A DNA stretch of 64,000 nt from Glandiceps talaboti. Its lineage: Eukaryota; Hemichordata; Enteropneusta; Spengelidae. This document shows, piece after piece, positions 1 through 14,300 of this stretch (positions within the stretch are counted from its first letter, which is position 1; every line of letters begins with the position of its first letter). Below the pieces are notes generated by a model. It did not search any database and was not told the origin of the DNA. It saw only the letters and a program-made list of their open reading frames with translations. The stretch is from NCBI RefSeq assembly GCF_964340395.1, contig NC_135556.1, positions 9,897,001 to 9,961,000 of the forward strand, in the 5' to 3' direction. Both the position numbers and the translations under genes were made by a program.

Positions 1-164
1 TTTATTTTCATTGATGTAGTTTTCATCACGTCATAGAGAGTCGATTTGATTAGATATGTAATTTAAATAGTTCCATCTGCATTTTGTTTTCATGCCAATT
101 AGAAATTGCCGACTACGTTTAATTAAAATGGGATTTAATTAAGAATGTGGTGTTCCATCCAACT

Positions 165-400
165 TTATTCTAATAAATTAAAAGCGTCAACTAGATTTAA
201 TTGAAAAGTATGATTTTTCAAGAATTTGCCAGTAATAATGAGTGGTTTGCCACCCTGCTCATTAAATATGGCATTAATTAGACTTTCAATTTCACCATGA
301 CTGCACAAAAATGGTGCATTTTTAGCGTTTTGAATGAGACTGTAATAACCTTCAAAAAATTGTCGATTCAGAAATGTTTGAATGTCTACACACTTCAAAC
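165..400 (-). CDS. Possible terminal coding exon of an unrecognised gene
   Basis: An open frame of about 78 codons runs from a good acceptor on the minus strand (pyrimidine-rich tract ending TTTTCTCTAG just above position 400) to a stop at 165-167. The stop lies inside an AATAAA on the same strand (164-169), which would be a compact 3' end. The peptide looks protein-like (mixed hydrophobic and charged, ending VDAFNLLE, with a GKPLIITGKF stretch), but I do not recognise the family. No upstream exon was found to its right, where a repeat and a LINE begin. It may be a real last exon, a relic, or chance. Confidence 0.3.
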
Positions 401-411
401 CTAGAGAAAAG

Positions 412-898
412 TTTTGTAATATCGAAGGTTATTTTCCACTAGATCTAAAAAACGGCTGGCTCAATTCAAACAAAATCTTGTACACATGTTCCGTAGGGTA
501 AGGGCAAGAACTGATTAGGTTTTGGTAAACATCCCATGAATATTAAATAGCAATTTTTGTAATTAATGGTTTTCGGTAATTAGGCTATATCTCAAGAATG
601 CACTCTTTAAATTTATTCTAACTTGGTACATACATTTGCGATTCTAAAGCGCACCTGTCCTGAAAATATTACTAATGTAGCTTTTAGTTTTAATAAGTTA
701 TTGGAATATTTTCGGTAGGCCATCAAAAAGATTTTAAAAGAAAATAGTTTCTGGTCAGGAAATGTTGTCTAAAGTGGTGCGACTTTATCACCATTTTCTA
801 AAAAACGATTCGCCCAATTCAAATGACATTTATTGCATGTGTCCCATAGGGTAGTGACAAGAACTGATTAAGTTTTGGTAAACATCCCATGAATATTA
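412..898 (-). repeat. Interspersed repeat family R, two partial copies
   Basis: Two related stretches (about 440-720 and 790-898) share a block with AAAAACG, CCAATTCAAA, GAACTGATTA and CATCCCATGAATATT. The reverse complement matches 49080-49320 closely, including the sequence just before the (CAGA)n tail there. It is a dispersed, non-coding family with internal repeats of about 130 bp. The second copy ends where the LINE begins, so the LINE may have inserted into it. The class is unknown. Confidence 0.55.
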
Positions 899-2310
899 AC
901 TCTATGAACAGGCATTATTCCCACCCTATGGAAAACATCAACCGTCGTGCCTATCCCTAAAATTCCATCCCCAACAGAGTTAAATCACTATAGACCGGTA
1001 GCGCTCACCTCTCTTATTATGAAATGTCTAGAAAGAGTGATTCTTTCTAACCTTCTCCCTCATGTTCAGTCAAAACTCGATTCAAACCAGTTTGCTTATC
1101 AACGCAGGAAAGGTACAGATGATGCGATTGCCTGTCTTCTCCAGATAGTGCTAGAACACATAGATACAGCGGGAAATTATGCTAGGGTCTTATTTATAGA
1201 TTTCAGCTCAGCTTTTAAAACCATACAGCGTCACATTATTATGAAACAGAAATTACTGAAGCTTGATATCCCCTCTGTGATCATTCATTGGGTTTATAAT
1301 TTCCTTAGTGATAGACCCCAGTGTGTTAAGGTTAGTGAATCAAAATCTACTATGCTCACCACTAATACTGGCGCACCACAAGGCTGCGTTTTTAAGCCCG
1401 TTTTTATTTATTATGTACACAAATGATTGTCAGAGCATTGATTCTAGTAGTTTACTTTTTAAATTTTCTGATGATGCTGCCATACTTGCTCTCCTGAACG
1501 ATGCAGACTCTGTGAAGGTATATAGAAGTTCAGTCACACATTTTTCTGAGTGGTGTACTACAAATTTTGTGGAGCTAAATGTGTCCAAAACAAAAGAGAT
1601 AACCATTGACTTTCATCGAAATGCAGTGCTTGTTTGTAATTGTGATTAATGGTGAGTCTGTTGAACAGATGGTGTCTTACAAATATCTTGGTTTGAACCT
1701 TGACAATAAACTCTCATTTACACATCATACTACAGCCGTCAAAAAAGAAATGCCAACAGCATTTACACGTGCTTTGCAGGTTGCGCTCTTTCAACATAGA
1801 TGCTAAACTGCTTCTTCTGCTCTATTGCCACATTATTGAACCTCTTTTAACTTATTGCAACAACTGTTATTTCCCTCTGCTCTCTGTTGTCAATCGAAAT
1901 AGGCTTCTGGAAATTTCTTTCACTGCTGCTAAAATTGTGGGCTTGCCTACTCCTGCTCTCTCCGATCTTACTGATCGTGCAATATTGCGCAAGGCACGTG
2001 TGATTGCTGTTGATGACAAACATCCACTTTATGCATATTTTGATATTCTCCCATCTGGCCGAAGGTACCGCTGTCTCAAATGCTCCAAAGTTCTTTACAG
2101 CAAGAGTTTTGTCCCGTCAGCCATCAGATTGTTAAATCATTGCTAAGTTGTATTTGTGTACTAGTGTATTTGTATTTGTATTTGTATTTGTATTTGTATT
2201 TGTATTTGTATTTGTATTTGTATTTGTATTTGTATTTGTGTCATCTGGACTTTTGTGAGTTGTATACTACATATCCTTGAGGACAAATAAATAAGTAATA
2301 ATAATAATTA
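899..2310 (+). mobile_element. 5'-truncated, broken Rex1/CR1-type LINE
   Basis: The frames encode the reverse transcriptase of a non-LTR retrotransposon: VVPIPK and YRPVALTS, then LFIDFSSAF (palm motif A), GAPQGCV (motif B), KFSDDAAI (motif C, F-DD), SYKYLGLNLD, and the C-terminal HPLYAYFDILPSGRRYR stretch ending near 2146. The order and spacing match Rex1-like elements of the CR1 group. It is dead: a TGA lies near the 5' edge and the frame changes near 1390, 1640 and 1745. The endonuclease half is absent. The 3' region holds about twelve TATTTG hexamers (2163-2240) and an (ATA)n-type tail. Plus orientation, upstream of the first GH31 exon. Confidence 0.85.
2163..2240. repeat. (TATTTG)n hexanucleotide microsatellite in LINE 3' region
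   Basis: About a dozen uninterrupted TATTTG units lie between the LINE stop codon and its 3' tail. Confidence 0.9.
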
Positions 2311-3845
2311 TACTGGGCAAATAGCAATGAATGAGAAAAAATAACTTATTGCATATGTTCTGTTGTATTCCAACAATTGTCCGTAAGACCGACAATCTCA
2401 AAACTTTTCCCTTATGGAAGGCATTTGGTTTAAATCTGGTTTTCAATTTGTTTTTGTTCGGGAATGAGCGCCTCCTTCTACAGGCAGTGTAGTAAGAATA
2501 TTGATAATTTTGTAAACACAAAATGTCAAATTCATAGTTTAAGCTGACCTACGGGCAACAATTCACTGTCTTTCGCTATTTTTAATAACAGATATTCACA
2601 ACTTACCCAAAATTACAAAATGAACTACAGTGACTGTGAACTTGTACATGAATCATATTGTTATGCTGCGCAAACCATACGTGCAGGGGATGTTGGGAAT
2701 TTATAAATATCTCTCAGAGTCAAACCTGGGTATTGATATTTGTGAACGTGATAATCCCACGTCACTCTTGGTAGTGCGTGGCGTGGAAGATGACAAGTTA
2801 TCACAGCTGTCAGACAGTGGTATGTACCCTGTTGTTGGTAATTGGTAGCACATACAGGGTAAAACCCAATGAATGTCCGACAGACATACCGGAGAAGGAC
2901 AGACATGACTGCCATCCTGAACCAGGGTCGACTGACCAAAATTGCTGGAATAGGTAAAAGACTAGGCTAAGTCCATACAGGGACAGTATTACGTATTGAA
3001 AACTTCATCTCTTTCTTTTGGGGAAGGAAATGAAGTGTTTATTATACGTCATACTGTCCCTGTCTGGAACTAGACTAGTAAAAGACTTCAACCATTCTCA
3101 AAGAAAATAAATGTCTAGTTTCCAAAACACTTGGCTTGACCATCATTTGCGATTTTGCATATTGATTATTTCATGCTAAAGGAATTGTATGTGGTGTGAG
3201 ACGATTAACTGTTCGAACAAAACCACAGGATTTATAAGTCACCATTCTAAGTCACCAACAACACCTATCTACGTCATCAGGTCCTTCGTATTGTCGGTAG
3301 AACGACAAGCAGTATTGGGAAATAATGTATTGATTATTTTCGGAAAGTTTGGCATTCGAACATGTGCCGTCTAGTATTCGTGACCTTGGACATTCAAATT
3401 AAGAATTGCAAACATGAACTATAAAAAAACCCGAATTGATATACCGAGCAGGCAGGCTACTAGTTTAACTTTTTGACAGTTTCAGGCGAACCTACCGAAA
3501 CTTCATCAGGATACATGTTGAATTTCAAACTAACGCTAGGTTTCACTTGAAGGTGAGATTATTGAATTATCGTCTTCGTTCTGCAGTGCACTGAGTTTCG
3601 TAAATTCTTTCGTTAAGAGATCAGTATATTCGATCGAATGACTACATAGAGTTTTATATGAAAAATGCATAGCAATTTAGTTTGTCGAAAGGTTTTGGCG
3701 GGAAGCTACACACTCAGAAGAGAAGAAGTTCGTGATGCCAGAAATTATAAACTAAAATAAAATTATAACCATATCTTTTGATGCTGGAAATATATAAATA
3801 CTCTCAGTCCTCATTTCTGAAAACATTTTTGTATTATTTTCAAAG
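2311..3845. other. Gene-free stretch upstream of the GH31 exon
   Basis: No exon could be supported. It contains one imperfect inverted repeat (2971-3069). Open frames on both strands around 2630-2940 lack splice sites and resemble nothing known. If the GH31 gene has earlier exons they are outside the window or lost. Confidence 0.5.
2971..3069. repeat. Imperfect ~35-bp inverted repeat
   Basis: The left arm has ACAGGGACAGTATTACGTAT; the right arm mirrors it with ATACGTCATACTGTCCCTGT. About 25 central bases separate the arms. It is likely a small MITE relic or hairpin; no target duplication could be fixed. Confidence 0.6.
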
Positions 3846-3958
3846 ATGCGACATTACAACCTGGACCAGCTCTCGCGTATCGTACCATAGGGGGTGTGCT
3901 TGATTTCTTGATGTTCTTCAGACCGTCACCAGAAAATGTGGTTCAACAAATGATGCAG
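3846..3958 (+). CDS. GH31 exon, N-terminal beta-domain part
   Basis: An acceptor (TTTTCAAAG) precedes 3846 and a GTGAGT donor follows 3958. The frame reads ATLQPGPALAYRTIGG then VLDFLMFF and PENVVQQMMQ, matching the segment of maltase-glucoamylase just before the catalytic barrel (LQPAPAITYRTIGGILDF type). The next family segment (a YW-LGFQL motif) was not found downstream; the 4136-8017 element starts 177 bp after this exon. Confidence 0.75.
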
Positions 3959-4736
3959 GTGAGTTATCTTTTCTTTATCAACGTCAAATTTCTGCTACAA
4001 GGATCAGAACGTCGCAAAAGTTCATTTCCTGATATAAATTATGTTTTTATCAAAATTACGAGACGTACGTTTCGGAAATCGTATCATTTACTGAACTGTT
4101 TGCAAACATAAAACGTACTTCGTTCTACTCCTGTGTACGGCGGCCCACAGGTGACAGACGAAAACTAAATTTGTGCTATAAATAATTGATTTTTGAGGGC
4201 AAAATATTTAATAAAAGGATAACACTTTTATTTCATACGACAAAACATTAATTTCTTGGGTCAATATAGAAAAAAACTGCAATTTCTGTGACAAATAAAT
4301 TCTTTTTACGGAGCAGAAAATTAATTTGCGAAACGAAAACTTTTATTCGTGTGGCCCAACCTTTATTTTCGAGTGATAACATTTAAGTTGCGGGATACAA
4401 TGTAAATGTCAAGCCGGAATATGAATTTAAGTCCCTTTCAATCTTATACTCTGACTGCAGAAACAACATTTGTCACTATACAACCTCCTTTTCTTATCGA
4501 CGAGATTTACTTAACACAGGATGCAACATTAATGTTTGGGGACGAAACATTAATACGCGAGGACAAAACTTTCTTTGTGCTTGACGGAAGTTGGACTGCA
4601 TGACGGAAATTGATTTATATCCCACAATCCTCGGCACACTCTTGGCGGCTATTTCAACTTCGCGACCAGCACTATATCTGATCATGTCAAGTGGTAAACA
4701 CATCAATTGTTTCCAGTGTATAATTTTTTTTCTCTG

Positions 4737-4754
4737 CCTGCCTGCCTGCCTGCC

Positions 4755-4847
<93 letters not shown>

Positions 4848-4893
4848 GGCTGGCTGGCTGTCTGTCTGTCTGGCTGTCTGTCTGTCTGTCTGT
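4737..4893. repeat. (TCTG)n microsatellite
   Basis: About 38 near-uninterrupted units with CCTG and GGCTG variants, at the inner edge of the left arm of the 4136-8017 element. Confidence 0.95.
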
Positions 4894-5806
4894 TCAATTC
4901 AATTCAATTCAATTCAATTCAATTCAATTCAATAAATTTATTATCCGGAAATTTGTCTTTCGGCTCAAAACACAATTTACAAACAATTTACACAAGTACA
5001 ATATATACATATACATACAGTGAGTTTAAAAGGACTTTACAGTGAGTTTAAAATAGACACAGCTGTTGGAACGAACGATTTTTAAAAAAGGTTTTTCCTT
5101 GCAAAAGGCATTCTGTGACGGCGACCAGATGGGATCTTAGTGAAAGAATTATGTAAGGGGTGCATATAATCGTTGACTACTTTCTGGGCTTTCCTGTTAA
5201 CTGCCGTATGATAATGACATGCCAGTGTTGTTTGACGACAGCCAATGATCTTCTCTGCTGTATTTACAATACGACAAAGTTTACTCTTGTTTTTAACCGT
5301 GAGATTACCATACCAAAAGATTATATTGAAAGTCAAAACACTTTCAATAATAGACCTATACACTAATTGCAGCACGTTCTGACTGACATCGAATGACTTT
5401 AATTTCCTAAGGAGATATAGTCTCTGTTGAGCTTTTTTCGCAATATAGTCTGTGTTTTCGGCGAAGGAGAGCTTGCCATCAAGAATTGACCCAAGGTATT
5501 TGAAACTAGTAACAACTTCAACAGAGTCTCCATTCATTGATACAGGTGTAAATTGGTCAGTTACTTTATGTGCTACAACTAATTATTTTGTTTTTGAAAC
5601 ATTCATTTCTAAGAAGCAGTCTTTACACCAATTCTTTAAAATATTCAGCTAAAGAGCTTCATCGAGTAACAGACCAACAAGTGCCATGTCATCGGCAAAT
5701 TTAAACAGACAACTTATTGCAGAATTACATCTCATGTGATCAGTATAAATTGAAAATAATGTTGGTGACAACACGCAACCTTGGGAAGCACCAGCATTCA
5801 GTACAA
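4894..5806 (-). mobile_element. 3' fragment of a Rex1-type LINE
   Basis: On the minus strand from 5806: GASQGCVLSP (motif B), then KFADDMALVGLL (motif C), EMNVSKTK, SFKYLGSILDGKLSF, AQQRLYLLRKLKSFD, NTAEKIIG and IPSGRRHR. This is the Rex1-type reverse-transcriptase C-terminal half. At least two in-frame stops lie in its first third. The 3' end runs into (GAATT)n at 4894-4932, a microsatellite-like tail. Severely 5'-truncated and dead. Confidence 0.85.
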
Positions 5807-7049
5807 TTTGATCTAATCACCAACTTTAATCACACGCAAAACATGTACTATCAAAAGGCCATGATGTATTGTGATGCATGCTCCCAATATAAGAAATTGA
5901 TGTCAAAAATGAGAATTTCACTTTCCATGGGGATAATGGACTCCAACTTTTGAAAAGACAATTAATATAACCACCAGTCCTTAAAAAGTTAAAATTGTGT
6001 TACAATACACATCAATGACGCTATTGTATATGTTTTCAGTTTAGTCGCCTGGTGGCGCTGTTCACGCTGCAAACTATAGCATCTTTTCTTGATTCTATTT
6101 ATTGCTAAAATGAATACTTTGAAACCGACATTTTTCGATGTTTAGCCAAGTAAGCTTATTCTTCAATACATTATGAATTACTTCAGAGATGCCTCTTACA
6201 TACAATGAAATCAAAAGATTCCGTAAACAAAATCCCTTGGAAAAAAGGAAGTTAGTTTCATCAAGATCTATAATTGAGATTCACCCATTGTTTTTATGTA
6301 TTCATATCGTTACTACTTTGCCCACGTTAACACACAACCAAAACTTTAAAAGATACTTATAGGACGAAATGTCATTTACAATGTACTGATAACTGGTTTT
6401 ATTTATGGACATTGAAAAAACACTTTTTAATTGCTATGGATTCACGCGGCATTTTGACTTCTAAAACAAAACACGGGGGTGATTATTATGTTTGCGCGAT
6501 TGTCATGTTGCAGGAACCCGTGCCATCAGATTTATTATACCCACATGTATGTCCCTCATCTCAAATGCCAAATGTTTACAAGATCTTTGTGGAACTTTAA
6601 AGCGTCCTCTTAATCATTGGGTTGGGTAGTGTCACGGATATTCATCACATAAGGCTACTGTTAGAATGTACGGCAGGGAGGAGGGAGGGGGGGAAAGAAA
6701 ATATAATTTTCGTAACCCCCGACACATTTTAATATGTGTAATTATAACCCACCCCCACTTCCGTACAACTATATGGTACACTGCATAAGAATAAAAGTGA
6801 CAATCGACTTCAGCGTCCATACATTACAATATAAGATTTAAAATTTCATTACCCAAATAGATGCAACAAAATATCTTACATTGGGCTGTAATCTACACTT
6901 TGAAATACTTGGCCAGCAGGGTTTTTTCTTTCAATTTTGATTTGGGTAGAAACAGCATCACCCATGATAGCTTGTGGGGAGGGTATCGGAGGGGTTCCTC
7001 TCCCTCCCACAGTGTGCTTTAAATTTTTATGATAACGGATGATAAAGCT
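5807..7049. other. Interior of the 4136-8017 element, no gene seen
   Basis: AT-rich sequence without a supported reading frame or RNA gene. It may be cargo or remnant interior of the inverted-arm element. Confidence 0.5.
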
Positions 7050-7410
<361 letters not shown>

Positions 7411-8017
7411 GAAAAAATTATACACTGGAAACAATTGATGTGTTTACCACTTGACATGATCAGATATAGTGCTGGTCGCGAAGTTGAAATAGCCGCCAAG
7501 AGTGTGCCGAGGATTGTGGGATATATAATCAATTTCCGTCATGCAGTCCAACTTCCGTCAAGCAAAAAGAAAGTTTTGTCCTCGCGTATTAATGTTTCGT
7601 CCCCAAACATTAATGTTGCATCCTGTGTTAAGTAAATCTCGTCGATAAGAAAAGGAGGTTGTATAGTGACAAATGTTGTTTCTGCAGTCAGAGTATAAGA
7701 TTGAAAGGGACTTAAATTCATATTCCGGCTTGACATTTACATTGTATCCCGCAACTTAAATGTTATCACTCGAAAATAAAGGTTGGGCCACACGAATAAA
7801 AGTTTTCGTTTCGCAAATTAATTTTCTGCTCCGTAAAAAGAATTTATTTGTCACAGAAATTGTAGTTTTTTGCTTTGATATTTCTATATTGACCCAAGAA
7901 ATTAATGTTTTGTCGTATGAAATAAAAGTGTTATCCTTTTATTAAATATTTTGCCCTCAAAAATCAATTATTTATAGCACAAATTTAGTTTTCGTCTGTC
8001 ACCTGTGGGCCACCGTA

Positions 8018-8346
8018 CCTGTGACCCTCCCTGATTTCTTTTATTCTAAAAGTTGCCAATCCCTTAACTCCTCTTTCCTCGGCATTTTATTCATTTGATG
8101 AGAAAGATCATGATAGCACAATGTCATTCATTCATTCATTCATTCATTCATTCATTCATTCATTCATCATGAACAAATTAAACATTATTCTAATGATCTA
8201 ATTGTATGCGTATGTTTACACTGAGATAAACCTCCAGAGCTGGTCAATGACCTTTTAAAATCACGCTTAAGATTATTTCTGAATTTGAAAATTATGAATT
8301 ATAAAATTTCCAATGAAGCCATCACCACCAAGTATGGCCGATGAAT
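8018..8346. other. Gene-free stretch 3' of the DUF4440 gene
   Basis: Contains a (TTCA)n microsatellite at about 8126-8166 and no coding signal. It would include the 3' UTR of the gene on the minus strand. Confidence 0.5.
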
Positions 8347-11300
8347 TCACTTGCTGCTGTTGACAATTTCAATCACCTTGCGATAAACACCGTCTACCTT
8401 CTTCCAGATGGCTAGAAATTTGCCTACACCCATACTGGAGCCATCTTCTTTGAACACTTCATAATTGGTGCGTTCAAATGCGTAATTGTCTCCTCCTTCG
8501 ATTCCACCCACTTCCTGTATATCGAGGCATATCTTTGCCATGCCTGTGGCCTTGAATAAATTGATAGAATCTGCCATACCTGCAGTATTACGAAAGAAAA
8601 CAGACTGTTTACTATAACTTTGTGATTACTAATGCAATCATGGTGTACTGACAATGTCTTGCCAAATGTGGTTCAAGTATCAGGGTAATAGTATCCTTTA
8701 ATTATTTGATTGAGTTTCGAATTCTGACTTGTTATAGTCGTCATGGCACAGTCCTTATGGCATAGAGGGACTGCGGTTGTATAATCTGTGACAGAGAATT
8801 ATATCGGATCCCGCCCGCTTGCGGTCGGAATGTGATTTGTGATGAATAATCTGGATAGCACATACATCACTGTGGGTGGTCACGTGTATAGACATACGTC
8901 ACTGTAAACAACTAACAGCGCTCAACACTTGGTTGCACAACATATATGCCGTCTATATATATAACATTTAGTTTATAACTCATCTGGGGTATCACTACAG
9001 TATGCGGCAGGTATATAGAGTAGCTTAGTTTATGACGTCACGTCACGTTGTGGATCCAATTCTATGATTTGACCTCCACATCCAGTAGGTAGATCATGTG
9101 TCTAAACAAAAAAATACTATTATATCTCCGCCACTTGTACACGGGAGTCACTTCAACTTTAGGGGAATCACTTCAACTTAGTCTAGTAGATAGTATCCCA
9201 CATGTTCATATCCTAGGCCGGGGTAAACACCATTGGGACATAGCAGAACCCTATATTAAAATATATATATACTCCGTCCACTCCTTTCCCCTGGACGTGC
9301 AAATACATGTATTATCAATAAAAATCAAATGTACATACGAACGTGAATTATATTAACGCGAACCATATAAAAGTCAAGAGAGGAGTTATCATGTCCTTTG
9401 ACCATTTCAAACAGTATTGATAAATGATGAATATGAACTCTAGTTATATCAATATGCCAAATGCGGGGAAGGGGAGGGGGGCTACTCCCCTTATTTGAGT
9501 ATACGTATATGTGCCGCCCTTTGGGATCCGTTTTCTAGCCCTTTGGTCTAAAATGAGGTCTTTTTTTCGAGCTGAAGAGTCTAAAACGGGTTGCACTTGG
9601 CATTATTTTTTATTTTGCTTGGTCTAAAATGTGGTCCATTATCATTTAACAAATAACTGCCATTAAGGGGGGAGGTGTCAAATTAAAAAAAAAGTCGATA
9701 GATTTTTCTTATACTTTGCATACCTAAGCAGTGATATCTGAATATAATATGTAAAAAATGCAAAGAAAATACTATGTCACCACCTTTGTTTTCACGATAA
9801 TGACCGTTTCTTGTATCAACACATATTGTTTTGGGTCAAAACAAGCAGATTTACAACAATTCACTACATCACAATTTTTGACAGTTAAAGATTATCCCTG
9901 GAGCACTTAATGAACTTACATATTTTAGTGTAATGTGTATTATGTCCAGACATATTTTTTTGGATTTTCTTTTCATTATTACCTAAAATGCTATGTTTTT
10001 TTTATCCCAAGCTGCTTTATGATTTTTTTTTTAAAAAGTAAGAAAACTGCAAAAAAGGATAAAAGTCCGTGATAGATTATTTTTATATGCTGTATGTGTA
10101 CAATTTATTATTCCAGCTATTTATCAATGACAAAATAATAGTGGGTCACCATGACCGTTTAAATTCTAGAATTGAAATTGTACCCCACACCCCATCTAAA
10201 TTTAGACATTTTTGACAGAAATTTTTTATGATATATTGTTGAGCTTGTTTAACTTTGCACATATGTATAATGTACCAATGCCTCTTCATAATTATACAAC
10301 AAAAATCATTGTGTTTTTGCTAACTTTAAAATGCCAGTAAAGATGTGATACCCCCCCCCCCACCCCATCAAAATTTCAACATTATGAACAAAAATCACTT
10401 GACATTGTATAATATTGGAACACACAGGCACCAAGGTATATTTCTGTCAGTTCATATGTATGATAAATAAACTGAACTATTCTTGTGTAGAGTTTGTGTA
10501 TTTATCTCAAAGCCAAAGTGGTCACAATATTCATAATTATGACCCCCCTCCCCCTTTCCAAATGTCAAACATTTTTGGACAAAATTCACATGAAATTTCA
10601 TGATATTGGAACACATGGGCACCAAGGGATAGTTCTGTCAGTACATAATTATGTATGATAAATCAACACTTTAGGGGTGAGGTCAATAGTTCAATGTAGG
10701 ATATAAAGCTAAAAACATTTAGTTCCCCCCCCCCCCCAACTTAATTGGCCAAAATTTAAAATGTCCATCCAATTTCAAATCAGTATGTAGTAATACTATG
10801 AATACAAAGCCAGTATGTAGTGAGGAAAAATAGTTCTTTTGTTGACACTTTATTTTAGTGCTGTGCTATAGTGAAAATTCTTCCATTTCTCAATTTGGGG
10901 GATGTTTTTAAAAAAAAAAAATAATTGCATGTTTAGGGGTACAAACAGACCCATTAAAAAGTAAAATCGTTTCTGTAGGATAGAACTAGACAACTAAAAA
11001 ACACCCCAAAAGTAAAAGAATTTAATTTTTCATCCTTCATTGATTTGAATATATATTGATCTCGCACCTATATCTCATTCTCGCATTGTTGAAAGAGTTA
11101 AATGTTGATTTCATGTAAGGAAATTGCTAAGTGTTGTATTGCAGAGTGTGGTCACTATGAAATAGGAAATAACCCATATCATATCACATTATCAGTACCT
11201 GTTGATCCACTGAACACGGCATGCAGTATACGTACCTAGCCACATGATAAAGTGGCACTGCACACACTGTGAGGCCAAAAAGCTATGCTACTAGATGTAT

Positions 11301-14300
11301 TTATTGATTTTGGGTACAATATTAGAACCCCCTCATTGAAATCTTATTAATGTTACCATGGATACTTCTTTCATGGGGAGACAATGTAGATAGTTTTTTA
11401 TACAACTTGTATGATTTGTTGCAATTTGAACTACGATACGTAAACACTCAATAGAGTTAGTGTGACGAGTGGCATACTATAATAGTTGGCGAGACAGCTG
11501 AAAAATGATTTTGGTTGTATACATCTACTGAAAAACAAACTATAAATTCATTAATTTTAAATTGGCAGGACGTTACTATATACAGGGATGTGTAATGGCC
11601 GGGGTTCCATTGGGAATGAATACATGTGTCGGAAACTCCTAGACCACTAGTCCTGAGCTGAATTGCAGATGGTTCACCATAATGCATTTCGCTCGCATAT
11701 GGCAACAATGTGTATCATGCAAACCAGTGAAAGGCAAAAGGGGTTCATATCCCAAGCTGAAAAATGATGATATTGAACTAATAGAACCGTTGAAAAGGTC
11801 TTCCATGACATACCGAGCACTAAAGGAAAAAAATAGCGGAGTATGGTGATATTACCAAAGATGTTTCTATCGGTACATTCGGATGAGTGGTGAGAACTTG
11901 ATTATAAGGTGCACTAGGTGGCATATCGTACGGTCTTGGCCCAGTGAAGAAGAAGTATTTTTTCACTGTCTATTCTCCACGATCAGTCGTACGGTCGTAT
12001 CCCAGTGAAGAAGTGGTATTTTTCCACTGTCTATTGGACCAGTCGAACGGTCACGGCCCAGTGAAGAAGTTTTTTTTTTTCACTGTCTATTGTCCACAAT
12101 TGGTCATACGGTCGTAGCCCCATTTTTAAATACAAGAAGTAGCTTTCTCACTTTCTTTCTCCAAGATCGGTCGTACGGTTTCTAATCATTATCATTGTTT
12201 TTTTTTTGCAATGACAAAATGGTTTTAGCATCGATGAGACATCAGTGGTCTGAGAAAACGCGCACAAACAATCAAATGATTGACCTAGTGCTTTGACCCC
12301 ATCAATCACCCTCTAGCTCTGGTGGGTGACCCTAAAACGAATGACAACCTGAATGACGGAAAACGAATGACAGCATTTCTAGGTGGTAAACAGTGGAATG
12401 ACACCCTTTTCTACAATCAGTTAGTTGAATGACACACTCTGCACTGTAGAACCACTGGAATGACAGCCGCCACTCTATAAAATAAGTGGAATGACAGCAT
12501 TTTTAATGCTTTGGAACAGGAATGACAGCATTTCTAGGTGGTAAACAGTGGAATGACACCCTTTTCTACATTCAGTTAGTTGAATGACACGTACCTCTGC
12601 ACTGTAGAACCACTGGAATGACAGCCGCCACTCTAAAATAAGTGGAATGACAGCATTTGTAATGCTTTGGAACTGGAATGACAGCATTTCTAGGTGGTAA
12701 ACAGTGGAATGACACCCTTTTCTACAATCAGTTAGTTGAATGACACACTCTGCACTGTAGAACCACTGGAATGGCAGCCGCCACTCTATAAAATAAGTGG
12801 AATGGCAGCATTTTTAATGCTTTGGAACTGGAATGACAGCATTTCTAGGTGGTAAACAGTGGAATGACACCCTTTTCTACATTCAGTTAGTTGAATGACA
12901 CCCTCTGCACTGTAGAACCACTGGAATGACAGCCGCCACTCTATAAAATAAGTGGAATGACAGCATTTTTAATGCTTTGGAACTGGAATGACAGCATTTC
13001 TAGGTGGTAAACAGTGGAATGACACCCTTTTTAACAATCAATTAGTTGAATGACACACTCTGCGCTGTAGAACCACTGGAATGACAGCCGCCACTCTATA
13101 AAATAAGTGGAATGACAGCATTTTTAATGCTTTGGAACTGGAATGACAGCATTTCTAGGTGGTAAACAGTGGAATGACACCCTTTTCTACAATCAGTTAG
13201 TTGAATGACACACTCTGCACTGTAGAACCACTGGAATGACAGCCGCCACTCTATAAAATAAGTGGAATGACAGCATTTTCAATGCTTTAGAACTGGAATG
13301 ACAGCATTTCTAGGTGGTAAACAGTGGAATGACACCCTTTTCTACATTCAGTTAGTTGAATGACACCCTCTGCACTGTAGAACCACTGGAATGACAGCCG
13401 CCACTCTATAAAATAAGTGGAATGACAGCATTTTTAATGCTTTGGAACTGGAATGACAGCATTTCTAGGTGGTAAACAGTGGAATGACACCCTTTTCTAC
13501 ATTCACTTAGTTGAATGACACACTCTGCACTGTAGAACCACTGGAATGACAGCCGCCACTCTATAAAATATGTGGAATGACAGCATTTTTAATAGAGTGG
13601 CGGCTGTTATTCCAGTGGTTCTACAGTGCAGAGCGTGTCATTCAACTAACTGATTGTAGAAAAGGGTGTCATTCCACTGTTTACCACCTAGAAATGCTGT
13701 CATTCCAGTTCCAAAGCATTAAAAATGCTGTCATTCCACTTATTTTATAGAGTGGCGGCTGTCATTCCAGTGGTTCTACAGTGCAGAGGGTGTCATTCAA
13801 CTAACTGAATGTAGAAAAGGGTGTCATTCCACTGTTTACCACCTAGAAATGCTGTCATTCCAGTTCCAAAGCATTAAAAATGCTGTCATTCCACTTATTT
13901 TATAGAGTGGCGGCTGTCATTCCACTGGTTCTACAGTGCAGAGTGTGTCATTCAACTAACTGATTGTAGAAAAGGGTGTCATTCCACTGTTTACCACCTA
14001 GAAATGCTGTCATTCCAGTTCCAAAGCATTGAAAATGCTGTCATTCCAATTATTTTATAGAGTGGCGGATGTCATTCCAGTGGTTCTACAGTGCAGAGGG
14101 TGTCATTCAACTAACTGAATGTAGAAAAGGGTGTCATTCCACTGTTTACCACCTAGAAATGCTGTCATTCCAGTTCTAAAGCATTGGAAATGCTGTCATT
14201 CCACTTATTTTATAGAGTGGCGGCAGTCATTCCACTGGTTCTACAGTGCAGAGTGTGTCATTCAACTAACTGATTGTAGAAAAGGGTGTCATTCCACTGT

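Noticed and set aside
4591-5045. Open frames of SVCLSVCL and TDRQTDRQ type over the (TCTG)n tract
   Set aside because: Products of a four-base repeat that is open in several frames; no splice or start context.
8347-8577. The MADSINLF frame as a separate 76-residue gene
   Set aside because: An acceptor (CTGCAG) lies just before it and phase joins it to the exon at 17824-17983, giving a full-length family member.
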